Below are positions 55,417 through 64,000 of a stretch of 64,000 bases of DNA, in pieces (the stretch's first letter is position 1; each line of letters begins with the position of its first letter). The notes under the pieces are model-generated. The model was not told the DNA's origin. It did no database searches and saw nothing but the letters and a program-made list of their open reading frames with translations. Location: assembly GCA_021732845.1 (NCBI GenBank), contig JAKFUF010000077.1, forward strand, positions 62,001-126,000, written 5' to 3'. A program made the position numbers and the translations under genes. The DNA is from Planctomycetaceae bacterium. Lineage in GTDB: Bacteria > Planctomycetota > Planctomycetia > Planctomycetales > Planctomycetaceae.

Positions 55417-57327
55417 ATGCAGTATCAGTGGCTCATTGTGCAGGCCTGCGAGTTTCAGGCCGATGGCGACGCCGTCCATCGCTTTCACGCTCCGAGCCAC
55501 GCCCTGAGCGAACTGCCCGGCGTCTGCGTGATTGATGTCTGCCTGAACCATCGGCGGCTGCCCGAACTGATGCAACAGGCCGATGTGCTGATTCTCGCCG
55601 GCTTCGATGCCGACCTGGTGCCGTTCGTGGAACAGCGGCGGTCGCAGGGCAAGATCACGATGTTCGAGGCCAACGATTATTACTACGACATCCAGTCGTG
55701 GAATCCGCTGGCGACCCGTTGGTATGACCGGGCTTTACAGGCCGCCTGCCGGCAGGGGTTGGAATTGTGCGACGCCGTTCAGACCAGCATGCCGGAACTG
55801 GCGCGGCAGTGGCGGCTGCGGACCACGCGGCCCGTGGTCGCCTTTCTCAACCAGTTGGGTGAGGTCCCCCCGCTTGAGCCACGGCCGAACCGGCCGCTGA
55901 CAATTGGCTGGGGTGGCTCACCGGGACATTTTGCCGACTGGTTTCACTTGGCTCCCAAGTTGCAGCGTTGGCTGGAGAAAAATCCGCAGGTCCATCTGGC
56001 GGTGATGAATTCGGAGTTCGCCCGCTCATTCATCCAACTGAGCCCAGAGCGATACCACTACACACCGTTCGGATCTCTCGCCGATTACCTGGCGTTCTTG
56101 AAGCGGCTGGACATCGGGCTCGCGCCGCTTCTGCCCAGCGATTACAACCGCTGCCGGTCCGATGTAAAGTTCCTGGAGTACGCCTCGCGCGGTGTGGTGG
56201 GGATCTATGCCGAACTTGAGCCGTACCGCGACTCGGTGGTCCACGGCGAAACGGGGCTCGTCTATCGGACGGACGAGGAGCTGTTTTCCCATCTGGATTG
56301 CCTCGTCAGTGATGCCGCCTTGCGGAACCGGCTGCGTCAGCAGGCTCATGCGTATGTTGTCGGCAACCGGCAGCTCCGCCAAAACATCCAGACCCGCTGG
56401 GACTTTTACCGGTCGCTGTTGCCTGCTGAGCCACGCGGGGGCGAAGTCTCGGCCGGGGTGCTGGCTCTGGCCGAGCGGAATGGCCGCTACCTGCAGTTGC
56501 GGGCGCAGGAGCCGGAACAGACTCTGACCAAGATCCAAAAGACGCCGACGAGCGCGGAGTCGTTGAACAGCCTGCGGAATTTGGTCGAGCAGCATCCCGA
56601 CTATCTGCCCGCGCTGCAGACGTTGGGCTACCAGTGGAATGACCAGCGGCAGCCACAGGCGTTGAACTGCTTGGAACGCGCGAGAAACCTCTATCCCCAA
56701 AGTGCCCGCACGCTGGCCGAAATTGCCCGCTGCCACTTTCGCAATGGCCGCGCTCAAGACGGCCTGGAGATGCTGAAGCGAACGGTCGAAATGAACCCCC
56801 ATTCGCTGACGGCCTGGCAATACCTGCTCAAGCTGCTGCAGGCGGCGAAAGCCACGGATGGTGCGGCGTGGGCCGCCAAGTCCCGTGAATTTCATCCCGA
56901 AAACTATGGGCTGGCCCTGCTGGGTGCGCGGCTCTATCCGCTCGGCGAAGCGATTCCGCTGCTTCAAAATCTGGTGGAAACCCACGCTCCGACGCTGGCC
57001 CCGGAAGAACTGGCAACGGCGAGCGCCGCGTTCAGTGAGGCGATTCGCGAAATCGTTTCGCCGCACTTGGCAACACCCGTCGCTCTGAGCCTGCTGACCG
57101 TGGCAAGCCGGGCCTTTCCCCACTCTGCCCTTCTTTCCAATCTGCACAGCTTCGCGCTCCGCGCTGCGGGACGACTGGAAGACGGCTATCGCGAAGCAGT
57201 CCGGGCGCTGGAACTCCGGCGTGCGGCGCAGACTTTTCGCCTCGAGTTTCCCCGCGACGACGGAATCTTTTTTTACGGACAGTTTTCCGAACAGATTCTG
57301 GGGCATACGTCGCACGAAACCAATTGA
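55417..57327 (+). CDS. Glycosyltransferase (GT4-like) with TPR-like C-terminal half
   Basis: A 636-aa protein. Residues 1-340 form a GT-B type transferase: QADVLILAGFD, FEANDYYYD, TIGWGGSPGHFADW (second domain start), and the acceptor/donor segment LAPLLPSDYNRCRSDVKFLEYASRGVVGIY (broken at about 235-264). Residues about 370-600 are helical repeats of TPR character (NCLERARNLYPQSARTLAEI, later GLEMLKRTVEMNPHS). ATG at 55417 is chosen over a TTG at 55405. It may act with the epimerase and other transferase in glycan assembly; acceptor unknown. Confidence 0.85.
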   Translation: MQYQWLIVQACEFQADGDAVHRFHAPSHALSELPGVCVIDVCLNHRRLPELMQQADVLILAGFDADLVPFVEQRRSQGKITMFEANDYYYDIQSWNPLATRWYDRALQAACRQGLELCDAVQTSMPELARQWRLRTTRPVVAFLNQLGEVPPLEPRPNRPLTIGWGGSPGHFADWFHLAPKLQRWLEKNPQVHLAVMNSEFARSFIQLSPERYHYTPFGSLADYLAFLKRLDIGLAPLLPSDYNRCRSDVKFLEYASRGVVGIYAELEPYRDSVVHGETGLVYRTDEELFSHLDCLVSDAALRNRLRQQAHAYVVGNRQLRQNIQTRWDFYRSLLPAEPRGGEVSAGVLALAERNGRYLQLRAQEPEQTLTKIQKTPTSAESLNSLRNLVEQHPDYLPALQTLGYQWNDQRQPQALNCLERARNLYPQSARTLAEIARCHFRNGRAQDGLEMLKRTVEMNPHSLTAWQYLLKLLQAAKATDGAAWAAKSREFHPENYGLALLGARLYPLGEAIPLLQNLVETHAPTLAPEELATASAAFSEAIREIVSPHLATPVALSLLTVASRAFPHSALLSNLHSFALRAAGRLEDGYREAVRALELRRAAQTFRLEFPRDDGIFFYGQFSEQILGHTSHETN

Positions 57328-57679
57328 ACCGCCTTCAATCGAAACGTGGATTTGAACCGCAGAGGACGGGGAGTTCCGCAGAGTCGTTTCCCCCGTGGCC
57401 GGACGGACACCATTCCACTGCGACTCTCCGCGTACTCTCCGGTGCCCCCATGCTTGCAGTTGAGATGCAGAGAACTTGGATGAATTCTGGTTTCACGATA
57501 CCCTTAGCGGTCTTGCGGGATTCCAGAATGCCTTCGCTGAATCCGGATCGAATGGATGCACGACAGGTGTTCCGGACTCCTGCAAAAATAGACGCCGACG
57601 CTGGCGGGGATCGCCAGGCTGCGTCACGCGCTCCCAAGCGCGCGTGGTCTATCACACTCCATTGGATGAGCGACCGAGA
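57328..57679. other. Gene-free leader before serS
   Basis: 352 nt between the glycosyltransferase stop and the serS start. I see no gene, no clear promoter and no T-box or riboswitch-like pairing. The reading frame of serS is open through it back to 57476, but the residues lack synthetase character. Confidence 0.6.
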
Positions 57680-58954
57680 ATGCTCGACCTGCAATACATT
57701 TGTGACAATTCCGCCCTCGTGGCTGAGAACTGCCGGAACCGGGGCGTCACGGTCGATCTGGACGGACTGCTGGCCCTGCAGCAGCAGCGGCGGGAGCGGA
57801 TCGTCAAGATCGATACCCTGCGGGCTGAAGGGAACGAACTGTCGGCGCGGATCCCCAAGGAGAAGGACGCCGCACAAAAGCAGACGCTGATCGCGCGGGG
57901 AAAAGAGCTGCGCGAACTCGCCCAGGCGGCGGATAATCAGCTCAAGGAGACCGAAACCGCCCTGCGCGAACTGCAGGCCCGCATCCCGAACATGACGCAT
58001 CCCGACGCACCCATCGGGAAGCTGGCGGAAGACAACAAAGTGGTCCGCCGCTGGGGCGAGATCCCCAAGTTTGACTTCAAGCCACTGGACCATGTGACGC
58101 TCATGGAGAAGCACGACCTGCTCGACCTAGAGGGCGGCGCACGGGTCGGCGGGCATGGCTTCTACTTCCTCAAAAACGAGGCGGTGCTGCTGGAACTGGC
58201 GCTGATCCAGTATGCCATGCAGAATGTCCGCGCGGCGGGCTTCACCCTGCACACCACGCCCGACCTGGCCAAGGACGAAGTGCTCGAAGGGATTGGCTTC
58301 AACCCCCGCGGCCCGGAGACGCAGGTCTACTCGATTCAAGGATCGGATTTGAGCCTCGTGGGGACGGCGGAAATCACGCTGGGCGGCATGCTCCGCGACC
58401 AGATTTTGGACAGCGCCAAACTGCCGCTCAAATGCGCCGGTCTGTCACACTGCTTCCGCACGGAAGCCGGCGCTCACGGCAAGGCGACGCGCGGCATTTA
58501 CCGCGTGCATCAATTCACCAAGGTCGAAATGTTCGCCTTCACCACGCCTGAGCAGTCGGAAGCGGTCCACAACGAAGTCGTGGCGGTCGAAGAAAAGATC
58601 TTTCAGGGCCTGAAAATCCCCTACCACGTCCTCGACACCTGCACCGGCGATCTCGGTGGCCCGGCGTATCGCAAGTACGATCTCGAAGCCTGGATGCCCG
58701 GCCGTGGCTCAGCCGGCGAGTACGGCGAGATCACCTCGGCCTCGAACTGCACCGACTACCAGTCCCGCCGCCTCGGGATCCGCTACAAGCCCGCCGAAAA
58801 GAAGGGCACACAGTTCGTCCACACCCTCAACGGCACCGCCGTCGCCTGCACCCGCGCGATCATCGCCATCGTGGAGAACTACCAGCAGGCCGATGGCAGC
58901 ATTGTTGTGCCTGAAGTTTTGCGGCCGTGGGTAGGGTGCGAAAAGATCGGGTGA
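57680..58954 (+). CDS. serS: Seryl-tRNA synthetase
   Basis: A 424-aa class II synthetase. N-terminal long antiparallel coiled coil (about 25-110) for tRNA-Ser binding. Motif 2 FRTEAGAHGKATRGIYRVHQ (about 258-277) and motif 3 GEYGEITSASNCTDYQSRRL (about 352-371) complete the active site, with TAEITLGG for serine. ATG at 57680 matches the family start MLDLQYI. Length is normal. The next gene starts 3 nt after its stop. Confidence 0.97.
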   Translation: MLDLQYICDNSALVAENCRNRGVTVDLDGLLALQQQRRERIVKIDTLRAEGNELSARIPKEKDAAQKQTLIARGKELRELAQAADNQLKETETALRELQARIPNMTHPDAPIGKLAEDNKVVRRWGEIPKFDFKPLDHVTLMEKHDLLDLEGGARVGGHGFYFLKNEAVLLELALIQYAMQNVRAAGFTLHTTPDLAKDEVLEGIGFNPRGPETQVYSIQGSDLSLVGTAEITLGGMLRDQILDSAKLPLKCAGLSHCFRTEAGAHGKATRGIYRVHQFTKVEMFAFTTPEQSEAVHNEVVAVEEKIFQGLKIPYHVLDTCTGDLGGPAYRKYDLEAWMPGRGSAGEYGEITSASNCTDYQSRRLGIRYKPAEKKGTQFVHTLNGTAVACTRAIIAIVENYQQADGSIVVPEVLRPWVGCEKIG

Positions 58955-58957
58955 CAA

Positions 58958-59425
58958 ATGAGCGGTGAGCTTGCTGAGGCATTCCCCCCGGATAGTGCGA
59001 TCTTCTGTGCGCGCTGTGCCGAACTGACTCGCGAGTTGACCTACGATCCCTCGGCAGAGCCAAGGCCCGAAATAATGTCTGGGGCGTGTCGTTGGTCAGA
59101 CGAGTGTCACCGCGAATGGTGTTGGGATTGCATTAACAATATGCGAAGTGTTCTCAATTGGCGATATCGAATCACAGTTGGTGAGCCGGTGACACCTGCG
59201 ATCGTAGTATTCCTGAAAGTTCTGAAGCAGAGTTTTCCAAACTGGCCTTTATTACGGCCGGAGCGATCTTCGCCCGAGATCGCAGGAACCATCCGCCACC
59301 TGGTCCGTCGGGCCACGCGTAGGTTTTATGTCGATTGCGAGCGGCTTGAGCGGAAACTTCAAGCTGGCGACGAAAAGTCTACGAGTGCGAAGCTTGAATC
59401 TAACTCACCCAACGATTCGCGCTAG
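58958..59425 (+). CDS. Hypothetical Cys/Trp-rich protein
   Basis: A 155-aa soluble protein. The first 65 residues have Cys pairs (CARC; later C-R-W-S-D-E-C, EWCWDC) that could bind zinc; the rest is basic and helical (TIRHLVRRATRRFYV). GC content is visibly lower than in serS. The ATG lies 3 nt after the serS stop, suggesting translational coupling, though the different base composition points to a younger or transferred gene. Family not recognised. Confidence 0.6.
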   Translation: MSGELAEAFPPDSAIFCARCAELTRELTYDPSAEPRPEIMSGACRWSDECHREWCWDCINNMRSVLNWRYRITVGEPVTPAIVVFLKVLKQSFPNWPLLRPERSSPEIAGTIRHLVRRATRRFYVDCERLERKLQAGDEKSTSAKLESNSPNDSR

Positions 59426-59456
59426 CCTGCGGCATTCGACCATTACTTCCAAACCG

Positions 59457-59975
59457 TCACGGCTTTCGCGGCTCCAACTCATCCCCCGACCGTGACCCGG
59501 TGCCCTCTTTTCGCGAGCGGGCCTCGCGGATCATGGGCGTCAGCTCCTCCACGAAGTCGTTTACGTCTTTGAATTCACGGTAGACGGAGGCGAAGCGGAC
59601 GAAGGCGACCTGGTCGATCTCGCGAAGCAGGTTGAAGACCCTTTCGCCGATGTAGCGGGAGGGGACTTCGCGGTCGAACTCGCGGTGGACATCGGCCTCG
59701 ACCTGGTTGATGATCAGGTCGATGGTGCCGGCACTCACGGGTCGCTTGTAGCAGGCTTTTTCCAGGCCGGCCTGGATCTTTTTGCGGTCGAAGGGGACGC
59801 GGGTTCCGTCCTTCTTGATGACCTTGAGCGGGACTTCCTCGATCTCTTCGTAGGTCGTGAACCGCCGGCCGCAGCGCTGATTGAGGCATTCGCGGCGGCG
59901 GCGAATGATGTAGTCTTCGCTGGCGCGGGAGTCGATGACTTTCGTCTCTCCCGTGCGGCAATATGGACAGAGCAT
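59457..59975 (-). CDS. nrdR: Transcriptional repressor NrdR of ribonucleotide reductase genes
   Basis: A 172-aa protein. N-terminal zinc ribbon CPYC (3-6) with C-L-N-Q-R-C (31-36) and GRRFTTYE, then an ATP-cone (about 50-140; [20 protein letters not shown]). Length is standard with a short polar tail. NrdR senses ATP/dATP and represses nrd operons; none is in the window. It is convergent with the Cys-rich gene at 58958. Confidence 0.96.
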   Translation of the reverse strand: MLCPYCRTGETKVIDSRASEDYIIRRRRECLNQRCGRRFTTYEEIEEVPLKVIKKDGTRVPFDRKKIQAGLEKACYKRPVSAGTIDLIINQVEADVHREFDREVPSRYIGERVFNLLREIDQVAFVRFASVYREFKDVNDFVEELTPMIREARSRKEGTGSRSGDELEPRKP

Positions 59976-60012
59976 TGCTTACCCCGGTTGCCGGTGCCAG
60001 TTGTCAAAAAGC

Positions 60013-60043
60013 TGAGCCACGGGCGCTAATGGCCCGTGGCTCA
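60013..60043 (-). terminator. Terminator formed by an inverted pair of the GTGGCTCA motif
   Basis: TGAGCCACGGGC (60013-60024) and GCCCGTGGCTCA (60032-60043) form a perfect 12-bp stem with a 7-nt loop. On the minus strand the stem is followed by GCTTTTTG, a canonical T-tract (60010-60006), 10 nt beyond the stop of the DUF1080 gene and before nrdR. Each arm contains the over-represented octamer of this genome, so the terminator is built from two facing copies. Confidence 0.88.
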
Positions 60044-60052
60044 AAAACACAC

Positions 60053-60679
60053 TCAATCCGCCAGCGGCTTGACCTTCAGATTGCGGAACCTGACGACGCT
60101 TTTCGGGTCGTGGCCCTGCAACGCGAACGATCCCTTGCCCAGGCGGCGGGGAATGGTCAGCCCTTCCGGTTCGATGTAGTCGATGACGACTTTACCGTTC
60201 ACCTTGGTCTGCACAGACTTGCCTTTGACGCTGATTTCGATTGTGTACCACTCGTTGTCCTTGGCATTGGGCACGAGGCTGTGCGTCACGCCCCACAGGC
60301 TGCCGTTTTTGCGGACATCACCGTGGGTACAGTTGACCTGGCATTCGTAGCCGTGCGTGGGGAAAGTCTCTTCATAGGCGGTGTGAATGTAGATTCCCGA
60401 GTTGCTCCCGGGCTCCGTCATCACTTCGGCCTTGAACTCAAAATTCTTGAATTCCATTTCGGTGAACAGGTGTGACCGCTGCGGTGGGGTGACAATCGCG
60501 CCGTCGACCACCTTCCAGTCGCCCTTCTCGCTGATCTTCCAGCCGGTCAGATCCTTGCCATTGAACAGGCTGACCCAGCCTTCGTCGGCCTTGTCTTTGG
60601 CCTTGTCTTCCGCCTGGCCGAAGGGAGTAACTGCCAGCAGCAGGGAAATGGCGAGCAACAGTTTGGGGGTGCGACGCAT
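60053..60679 (-). CDS. Exported DUF1080 (3-keto-disaccharide hydrolase-like) protein
   Basis: A 208-aa protein with signal peptide (LLLAISLLLAVTPFGQA) and a single DUF1080 jelly-roll: SLFNGKDLTGWK at the start, NFEFKAEVMTEPGSNSGIYI in the middle and FALQGHDPKSVVRFRNLKVK at the end. This family is abundant in planctomycetes and has been linked to hydrolysis of 3-keto sugars or to glycan binding. Start ATG at 60679 follows GGGATCCCCC-like purine-poor leader, so initiation may not need a Shine-Dalgarno. Confidence 0.9.
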   Translation of the reverse strand: MRRTPKLLLAISLLLAVTPFGQAEDKAKDKADEGWVSLFNGKDLTGWKISEKGDWKVVDGAIVTPPQRSHLFTEMEFKNFEFKAEVMTEPGSNSGIYIHTAYEETFPTHGYECQVNCTHGDVRKNGSLWGVTHSLVPNAKDNEWYTIEISVKGKSVQTKVNGKVVIDYIEPEGLTIPRRLGKGSFALQGHDPKSVVRFRNLKVKPLAD

Positions 60680-60739
60680 GGGGGATCTCTGGGTGCGAAT
60701 GGAAACGAGGAACTGGAGTCTGGAATAATCCGTAGGAAC

Positions 60740-61474
60740 TCAGCGGCCGGCGATCTGAACCTTGAGGGCTCCAAGCATCTTCATCAGATTCCGTTCCTTG
60801 GTGTTGATCCGCATCACGTTGTCCAAAACGATGGTGCGGTTTTCATCGTGGGGATGCAGGATGAGACGGCCCGAGCCGAGCAGCAGGTTTTCGAAGACGT
60901 CGTTGATCTCCTTGTCAATCCGCATGTTGGCCGAGGGAAACCGCTTCATGTCGGACATCATCCCGTGGTGGTGCAGCAGTTCATTGGGGGTGACTTCCCA
61001 ATAATCAAACTGCACGCTCACCAGCACGAAGAGGTAGATGATCCCCAGCAGTGAGGCGATCGAGAAGAAGAATGTGGCATTGGCGGCCGGGTGATAGGCT
61101 GCGAGAACTTCCGTAATCCACGGTCCCAGCAGTGCGTAACTGCGGAGCAGCAGCATCATTCCGAAGACGATCGCGATCACGAAAGCCGCGAGTGCGAGCG
61201 AGGTTTCGCGGGGGAAGTCGAAACTGAAGACCATCAAATTGAGTGCGAGGACGATCATGAAGATCGACGAGATCAAATACGACTGATTTGTCTCCAGTTG
61301 CGGATAGATGGCCATGGCGATCCCCGCCGCCAGCGCCGCCAAAAACGTCGGGTACAGGAAGACGATCTTCGGATAGGCGACCAGGATCACCCGCTGGGGA
61401 ATGGGATCCTTCTTGTGAACCACTGGGGCAGGCGCAGCAGGCTGCGCCGGTGGGGTAGGCGGGACAGTCGACAT
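60740..61474 (-). CDS. Four-helix membrane protein with cytosolic C-terminal domain
   Basis: A 244-aa protein. Pro/Ala-rich start, then four membrane helices (about 38-56, 66-84, 90-111, 130-154) followed by a soluble alpha/beta domain (about 155-244; EVTPNELLHHHGMMSDMKRF and LILHPHDENRTIVLDNVMRI), resembling a PH-like fold. I know it only as a conserved planctomycete membrane protein without function. It lies 60 nt upstream of the DUF1080 gene on the same strand, possibly one transcript. Confidence 0.8.
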   Translation of the reverse strand: MSTVPPTPPAQPAAPAPVVHKKDPIPQRVILVAYPKIVFLYPTFLAALAAGIAMAIYPQLETNQSYLISSIFMIVLALNLMVFSFDFPRETSLALAAFVIAIVFGMMLLLRSYALLGPWITEVLAAYHPAANATFFFSIASLLGIIYLFVLVSVQFDYWEVTPNELLHHHGMMSDMKRFPSANMRIDKEINDVFENLLLGSGRLILHPHDENRTIVLDNVMRINTKERNLMKMLGALKVQIAGR

Positions 61475-61967
61475 GATTCAGAGGTTCTCTGAGTGATTGA
61501 TGCGCGGGGATTCATTATCGCCGCACGGCCAGCGTGCGGTGGTGATGAATATTACGGTCAGACACGCTGTGCTGCCAGCGTGGTGGGAACGTGGCTGACG
61601 CCGGAAAGGATCAGCGGGAAATCCAAATGACAAATGGCAAATGGCAAATGGGTCGCTGATTGAGATGGTTTCCGGGTGACTCAGAGGATTGTCATTTGTC
61701 GACGAACACTGGGACATCGAATGAAGGTGTTGGTCAAGTCGGCATGTCCCGCAGAGTGGTCGGTGGATCGTACGGTTAGAAATTAACCACGAATGTTCAC
61801 AAATCCTACGAATTTCACGAATGATCAACCGGCATCGCATTGCGGGCGATGGAATCTTTCTGGTTGTAAATTCGTGATATTCGTCTGATTCGTGGTTCCC
61901 CTTCGCGTTGACTAGAACCGGCGTTCGGCCAGCACGTTGAAGAGCACGCGGATGGCCTGGCACGCAA
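61475..61967. repeat. Gene-free interval with two inverted-repeat elements
   Basis: 61618-61700 holds CAAATG(A/G)CAAATGGCAAATG copies with a facing TGTCATTTGTC, related to the heptamer element at 51.8 kb. 61785-61897 is a CACGAA-family inverted repeat: left arm starts AACCACGAATG, right arm ends GATTCGTGGTT. No gene is visible. Confidence 0.75.
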
Positions 61968-62858
61968 TTACACGCGGGGGCGGTTTTCGATTCCCTGATG
62001 GATCACCCGCAGGACTTCCTCGCGTTCAGCCCCAGAGAGCGGCAGACGCGGGCCGCGGACATGCTCCCTGCCGAGGCCGACTTCCTGCACCGCCAGTTTG
62101 ATGTACTGGACGAATTTGATGTGCGTGTCGAGTTTCAGCAGCGGATAGAACCAACGATACATCTCGCGGGCCTCGTCCCAGCGCCCGGCGCGGGTCAGTT
62201 CCCAGAACTGTTGATTTTCCCGAGGAAACGCGATGCCTGATCCGGCCACCCACCCGTCGATTCCCAGAATCGAACTCTCGAGGATCAGGTCATCGACACC
62301 CACAAACAACTGGTAGCGGTCGCCCACCGCGAGCCGCAGTTCGGTGATCCGCCGGGGATTGGCTGAGCTTTCCTTGATCGCCACGAGGTTGGAAATGTCC
62401 GACAGTTCCCGGAAGTGGGCGGGCGTAATGTCGACGGGGTAAGCCACGGGGTTGTTGTACAGCATCCACGGCAGCCGGGTGGCGGCGGCAACAGCCCGGA
62501 AGTACGCCATCGCCTCGCGTGGCTCAGCCTTGTAGACCATCGCGGGCATCACCATGAATCCGTCCGCGCCGAGTTCCTGGCATTCGCGAACGTAGCGGCA
62601 GGCGGCGGCGGTGCTCATTTCGGCCACGCCGCTCAGCACCGGAACGCGGCCACGGGCCACTTCAATCGCCTGCTTCACAACCACTCGTTTTTCATCGGGC
62701 TCGAGCTGCTGGTTCTCGCCCAGCGACCCACAGACGATGAGCCCCGTGACGCCAGAATCGATCAGCGCCTCCCAGTGCTTTGCCGTGGCTTCCAGATCCA
62801 GCGACAAGTCGGCATGGAACTGCGTCGTCACTGCCGGAAACACACCGTTCCAAGACAT
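61968..62858 (-). CDS. DapA/NAL-family lyase or aldolase
   Basis: A 296-aa TIM-barrel class I aldolase. Key residues: GSLGENQQL (pyruvate carboxylate site in place of GTTGE), Tyr in MLYNNPVAYPVD, and the Schiff-base Lys in NLVAIKESSANPRR (about 161). The family includes dihydrodipicolinate synthase, N-acetylneuraminate lyase and keto-deoxy sugar acid enzymes; without lysine genes around, a sugar-acid or hydroxyproline-type substrate is as likely as DapA function. Monocistronic. Confidence 0.9.
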   Translation of the reverse strand: MSWNGVFPAVTTQFHADLSLDLEATAKHWEALIDSGVTGLIVCGSLGENQQLEPDEKRVVVKQAIEVARGRVPVLSGVAEMSTAAACRYVRECQELGADGFMVMPAMVYKAEPREAMAYFRAVAAATRLPWMLYNNPVAYPVDITPAHFRELSDISNLVAIKESSANPRRITELRLAVGDRYQLFVGVDDLILESSILGIDGWVAGSGIAFPRENQQFWELTRAGRWDEAREMYRWFYPLLKLDTHIKFVQYIKLAVQEVGLGREHVRGPRLPLSGAEREEVLRVIHQGIENRPRV

Positions 62859-63060
62859 GTTCGGGATCCCAATGAATGTGGAGAAGCGTTGCAGGGGATA
62901 ATCGATTCCCGACCATCGATTTGCAATCGTGGCGTGGGCACGCGGACCAAAGCCTGCGGAATTTCAGCGCGGCTCACGGCGATGAGTCAAGCCCGCGCTC
63001 CAACCACTTGCACGGCGACTGAATGCGGAAAACTCGTGCTGTGGACGCGTCCCGCCACCT

Positions 63061-64000
63061 TCAAGGCAGATAAATCTCAAGCCACTGCGCGAGCCCCTGC
63101 GGGATGAGCGCCGGCTCTGGGCTTGAGGCCCCCACGAGAAGTGTCTCGCCACACTGGAGCCGTTCGACCTCCGTGCCGCTGTGCACGGTGGCCCGCCCTT
63201 CCAGCACCATCAGGGCGCGGAAGCGGCCATCCTGTTCAAGGCGGACAGGCACCGTGCCGGTATGCCGGCGGATCACGAACCAGGGCGAATCGACTAACAG
63301 CTCAAGACGCGATGGCGTTTCTTCCAACAGCCGTGGCGGGAGCCTGTGGACCGGACCGCGGGCGAAATCGATGCAGGCCAGCGCCCGCTCGATATGCAGT
63401 TCACGCGGGCGGCCATCGCTGCCCAGACGCATCCAATCGTACAGCCGGTACGTCTGGATGCTGGGCTGCTGAACTTCCGCCAGCAGCAATCCGGGGCTCA
63501 GGGCATGCACGGTCCCCGCCGGAATCAGCAACACGTCACCTGTCCGCACCGGTTCCGCATGCAGCAGTTCCGTGATCTGTCCGGTGGCCAGTGCCTGCCG
63601 CAGGTCGGCTTCAACAACACCCTGTTTCAACCCGGCAAAAACCTGGCAGTGGGCGGGAGCCTCCAGAATAATCCAGGCTTCGTTCTTGCCGACTTCACCC
63701 GGCACAATGCGGGCGGCCTGCTCATCATTGGGATGGACCTGAACTGACAGATAGTCCTGTACGTCCAGATATTTCAACAGCAGGGGAAAGCGGCCGAGCG
63801 CGGCATGCCGCCCGAGAATTTCGGCCCGCCGCAGATTCAGCAGGTCGTGGAGGGTTGTGCCACGCCACGGACCGTTTTGCACGCGGGTCTGATCGGCAGG
63901 GTGGTCGCACAGCTCCCAGCTTTCGGCGACATCGCGGGCATCGCCAATGGGCTTGCGAAACCGTTCGCCGAGGAGCGTTCCGCCCCACCGAATGCGCTTC
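63061..64000 (-). CDS. manA: Mannose-6-phosphate isomerase, class I (N-terminus cut by window)
   Basis: About 313 codons are in the window; the start lies just beyond 64000. The minus-strand frame continues upstream of the first GTG at 63882 as KRIRWGGTLLGERFRKPIG and AESWELCDHP, the usual class I PMI N-terminus, so only about 10 residues are missing. Zinc ligands are seen in VQVHPNDEQA (Gln, His), KNEAWIILEA (Glu) and IPAGTVHAL (His). It interconverts fructose-6-phosphate and mannose-6-phosphate, feeding GDP-mannose for glycans. Confidence 0.92.
   Translation of the reverse strand, partial: KRIRWGGTLLGERFRKPIGDARDVAESWELCDHPADQTRVQNGPWRGTTLHDLLNLRRAEILGRHAALGRFPLLLKYLDVQDYLSVQVHPNDEQAARIVPGEVGKNEAWIILEAPAHCQVFAGLKQGVVEADLRQALATGQITELLHAEPVRTGDVLLIPAGTVHALSPGLLLAEVQQPSIQTYRLYDWMRLGSDGRPRELHIERALACIDFARGPVHRLPPRLLEETPSRLELLVDSPWFVIRRHTGTVPVRLEQDGRFRALMVLEGRATVHSGTEVERLQCGETLLVGASSPEPALIPQGLAQWLEIYLP

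Noticed and set aside
61968-62858. Naming the aldolase dapA
   Set aside because: The family motif GTTGE is GSLGE here and no lysine-pathway neighbours exist, so the specific substrate cannot be assigned.

Overview
The window is about 62% GC and comes from a member of the Planctomycetes (order Planctomycetales); I cannot name the genus. Lineage markers are c-type haem proteins of the Pirellula/Verrucomicrobium type (three CxxCH giant or medium-sized exported proteins), DUF1080 domains, a planctomycete/chlamydial small basic protein, exported Cys-rich proteins, BatA/VWA proteins, a beta-RFAP synthase for tetrahydromethanopterin, and intergenic DNA full of palindromic repeats. There is no prophage, integron, CRISPR array, rRNA operon or secondary-metabolite cluster.

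Layout. 0-7 kb: exported hydrolase, cardiolipin synthase, a redoxin/haem/copper-monooxygenase-like fusion, a HEAT/CxxCH haem protein, a [2Fe-2S] Bfd-like protein. 7-11.3 kb: small basic protein, GH3-family protein, GT4 glycosyltransferase, and an orphan mraZ with a textbook four-box MraZ operator. 11.5-15.1 kb: orphan Imm21-like immunity gene, VOC protein, a CAU-anticodon tRNA, folP, and two tandem Cys-pair-rich exported proteins. 15.6-21.3 kb: a group-2-like sigma-70 factor, a 77-aa protein, and a 1376-aa haem/PQQ-propeller/HEAT/DUF1080 protein. 21.4-30 kb: sensor kinase and NtrC-type regulator followed by a -24/-12 (sigma-54) promoter and a small membrane protein plus heavy-metal-type RND efflux genes. 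30-36.7 kb: hypBA, an MFS transporter with a degenerate acyltransferase tail, beta-RFAP synthase, BatA/VWA protein. 36.7-41.3 kb: gene-poor, with a ~483-bp tandem array made of hairpin modules, next to a gene for a putative DNA-binding protein with a very basic tail. 41.4-46 kb: small exported and zinc-ribbon proteins, a sugar-dehydrogenase/cytochrome protein. 46-52 kb: a glnE with inserted ACT domains, a DRG/Obg-like GTPase, a VOC protein. 52-59.4 kb: nucleotide-sugar epimerase, a TrhO-RluA fusion, a glycosyltransferase with TPR-like tail, serS. 59.4-64 kb: nrdR, DUF1080 protein, membrane protein, DapA-family aldolase, and manA truncated by the window end.

How genes work together. The clearest regulatory unit is kinase, sigma-54 activator, promoter and RND pump at 21.4-30 kb. 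mraZ carries its own repressor sites but no dcw genes follow, fitting a lineage that has lost FtsZ-based division. GlnE with built-in ACT domains suggests direct metabolite sensing of nitrogen status.

The most unusual signal is not a gene: the octamer GTGGCTCA (usually CGTGGCTCA) occurs 35 times by hand count on both strands, roughly an order of magnitude above chance, in all reading frames, and once as an inverted pair that forms a transcription terminator. This is the behaviour of a DNA-uptake or other genome-signature sequence.
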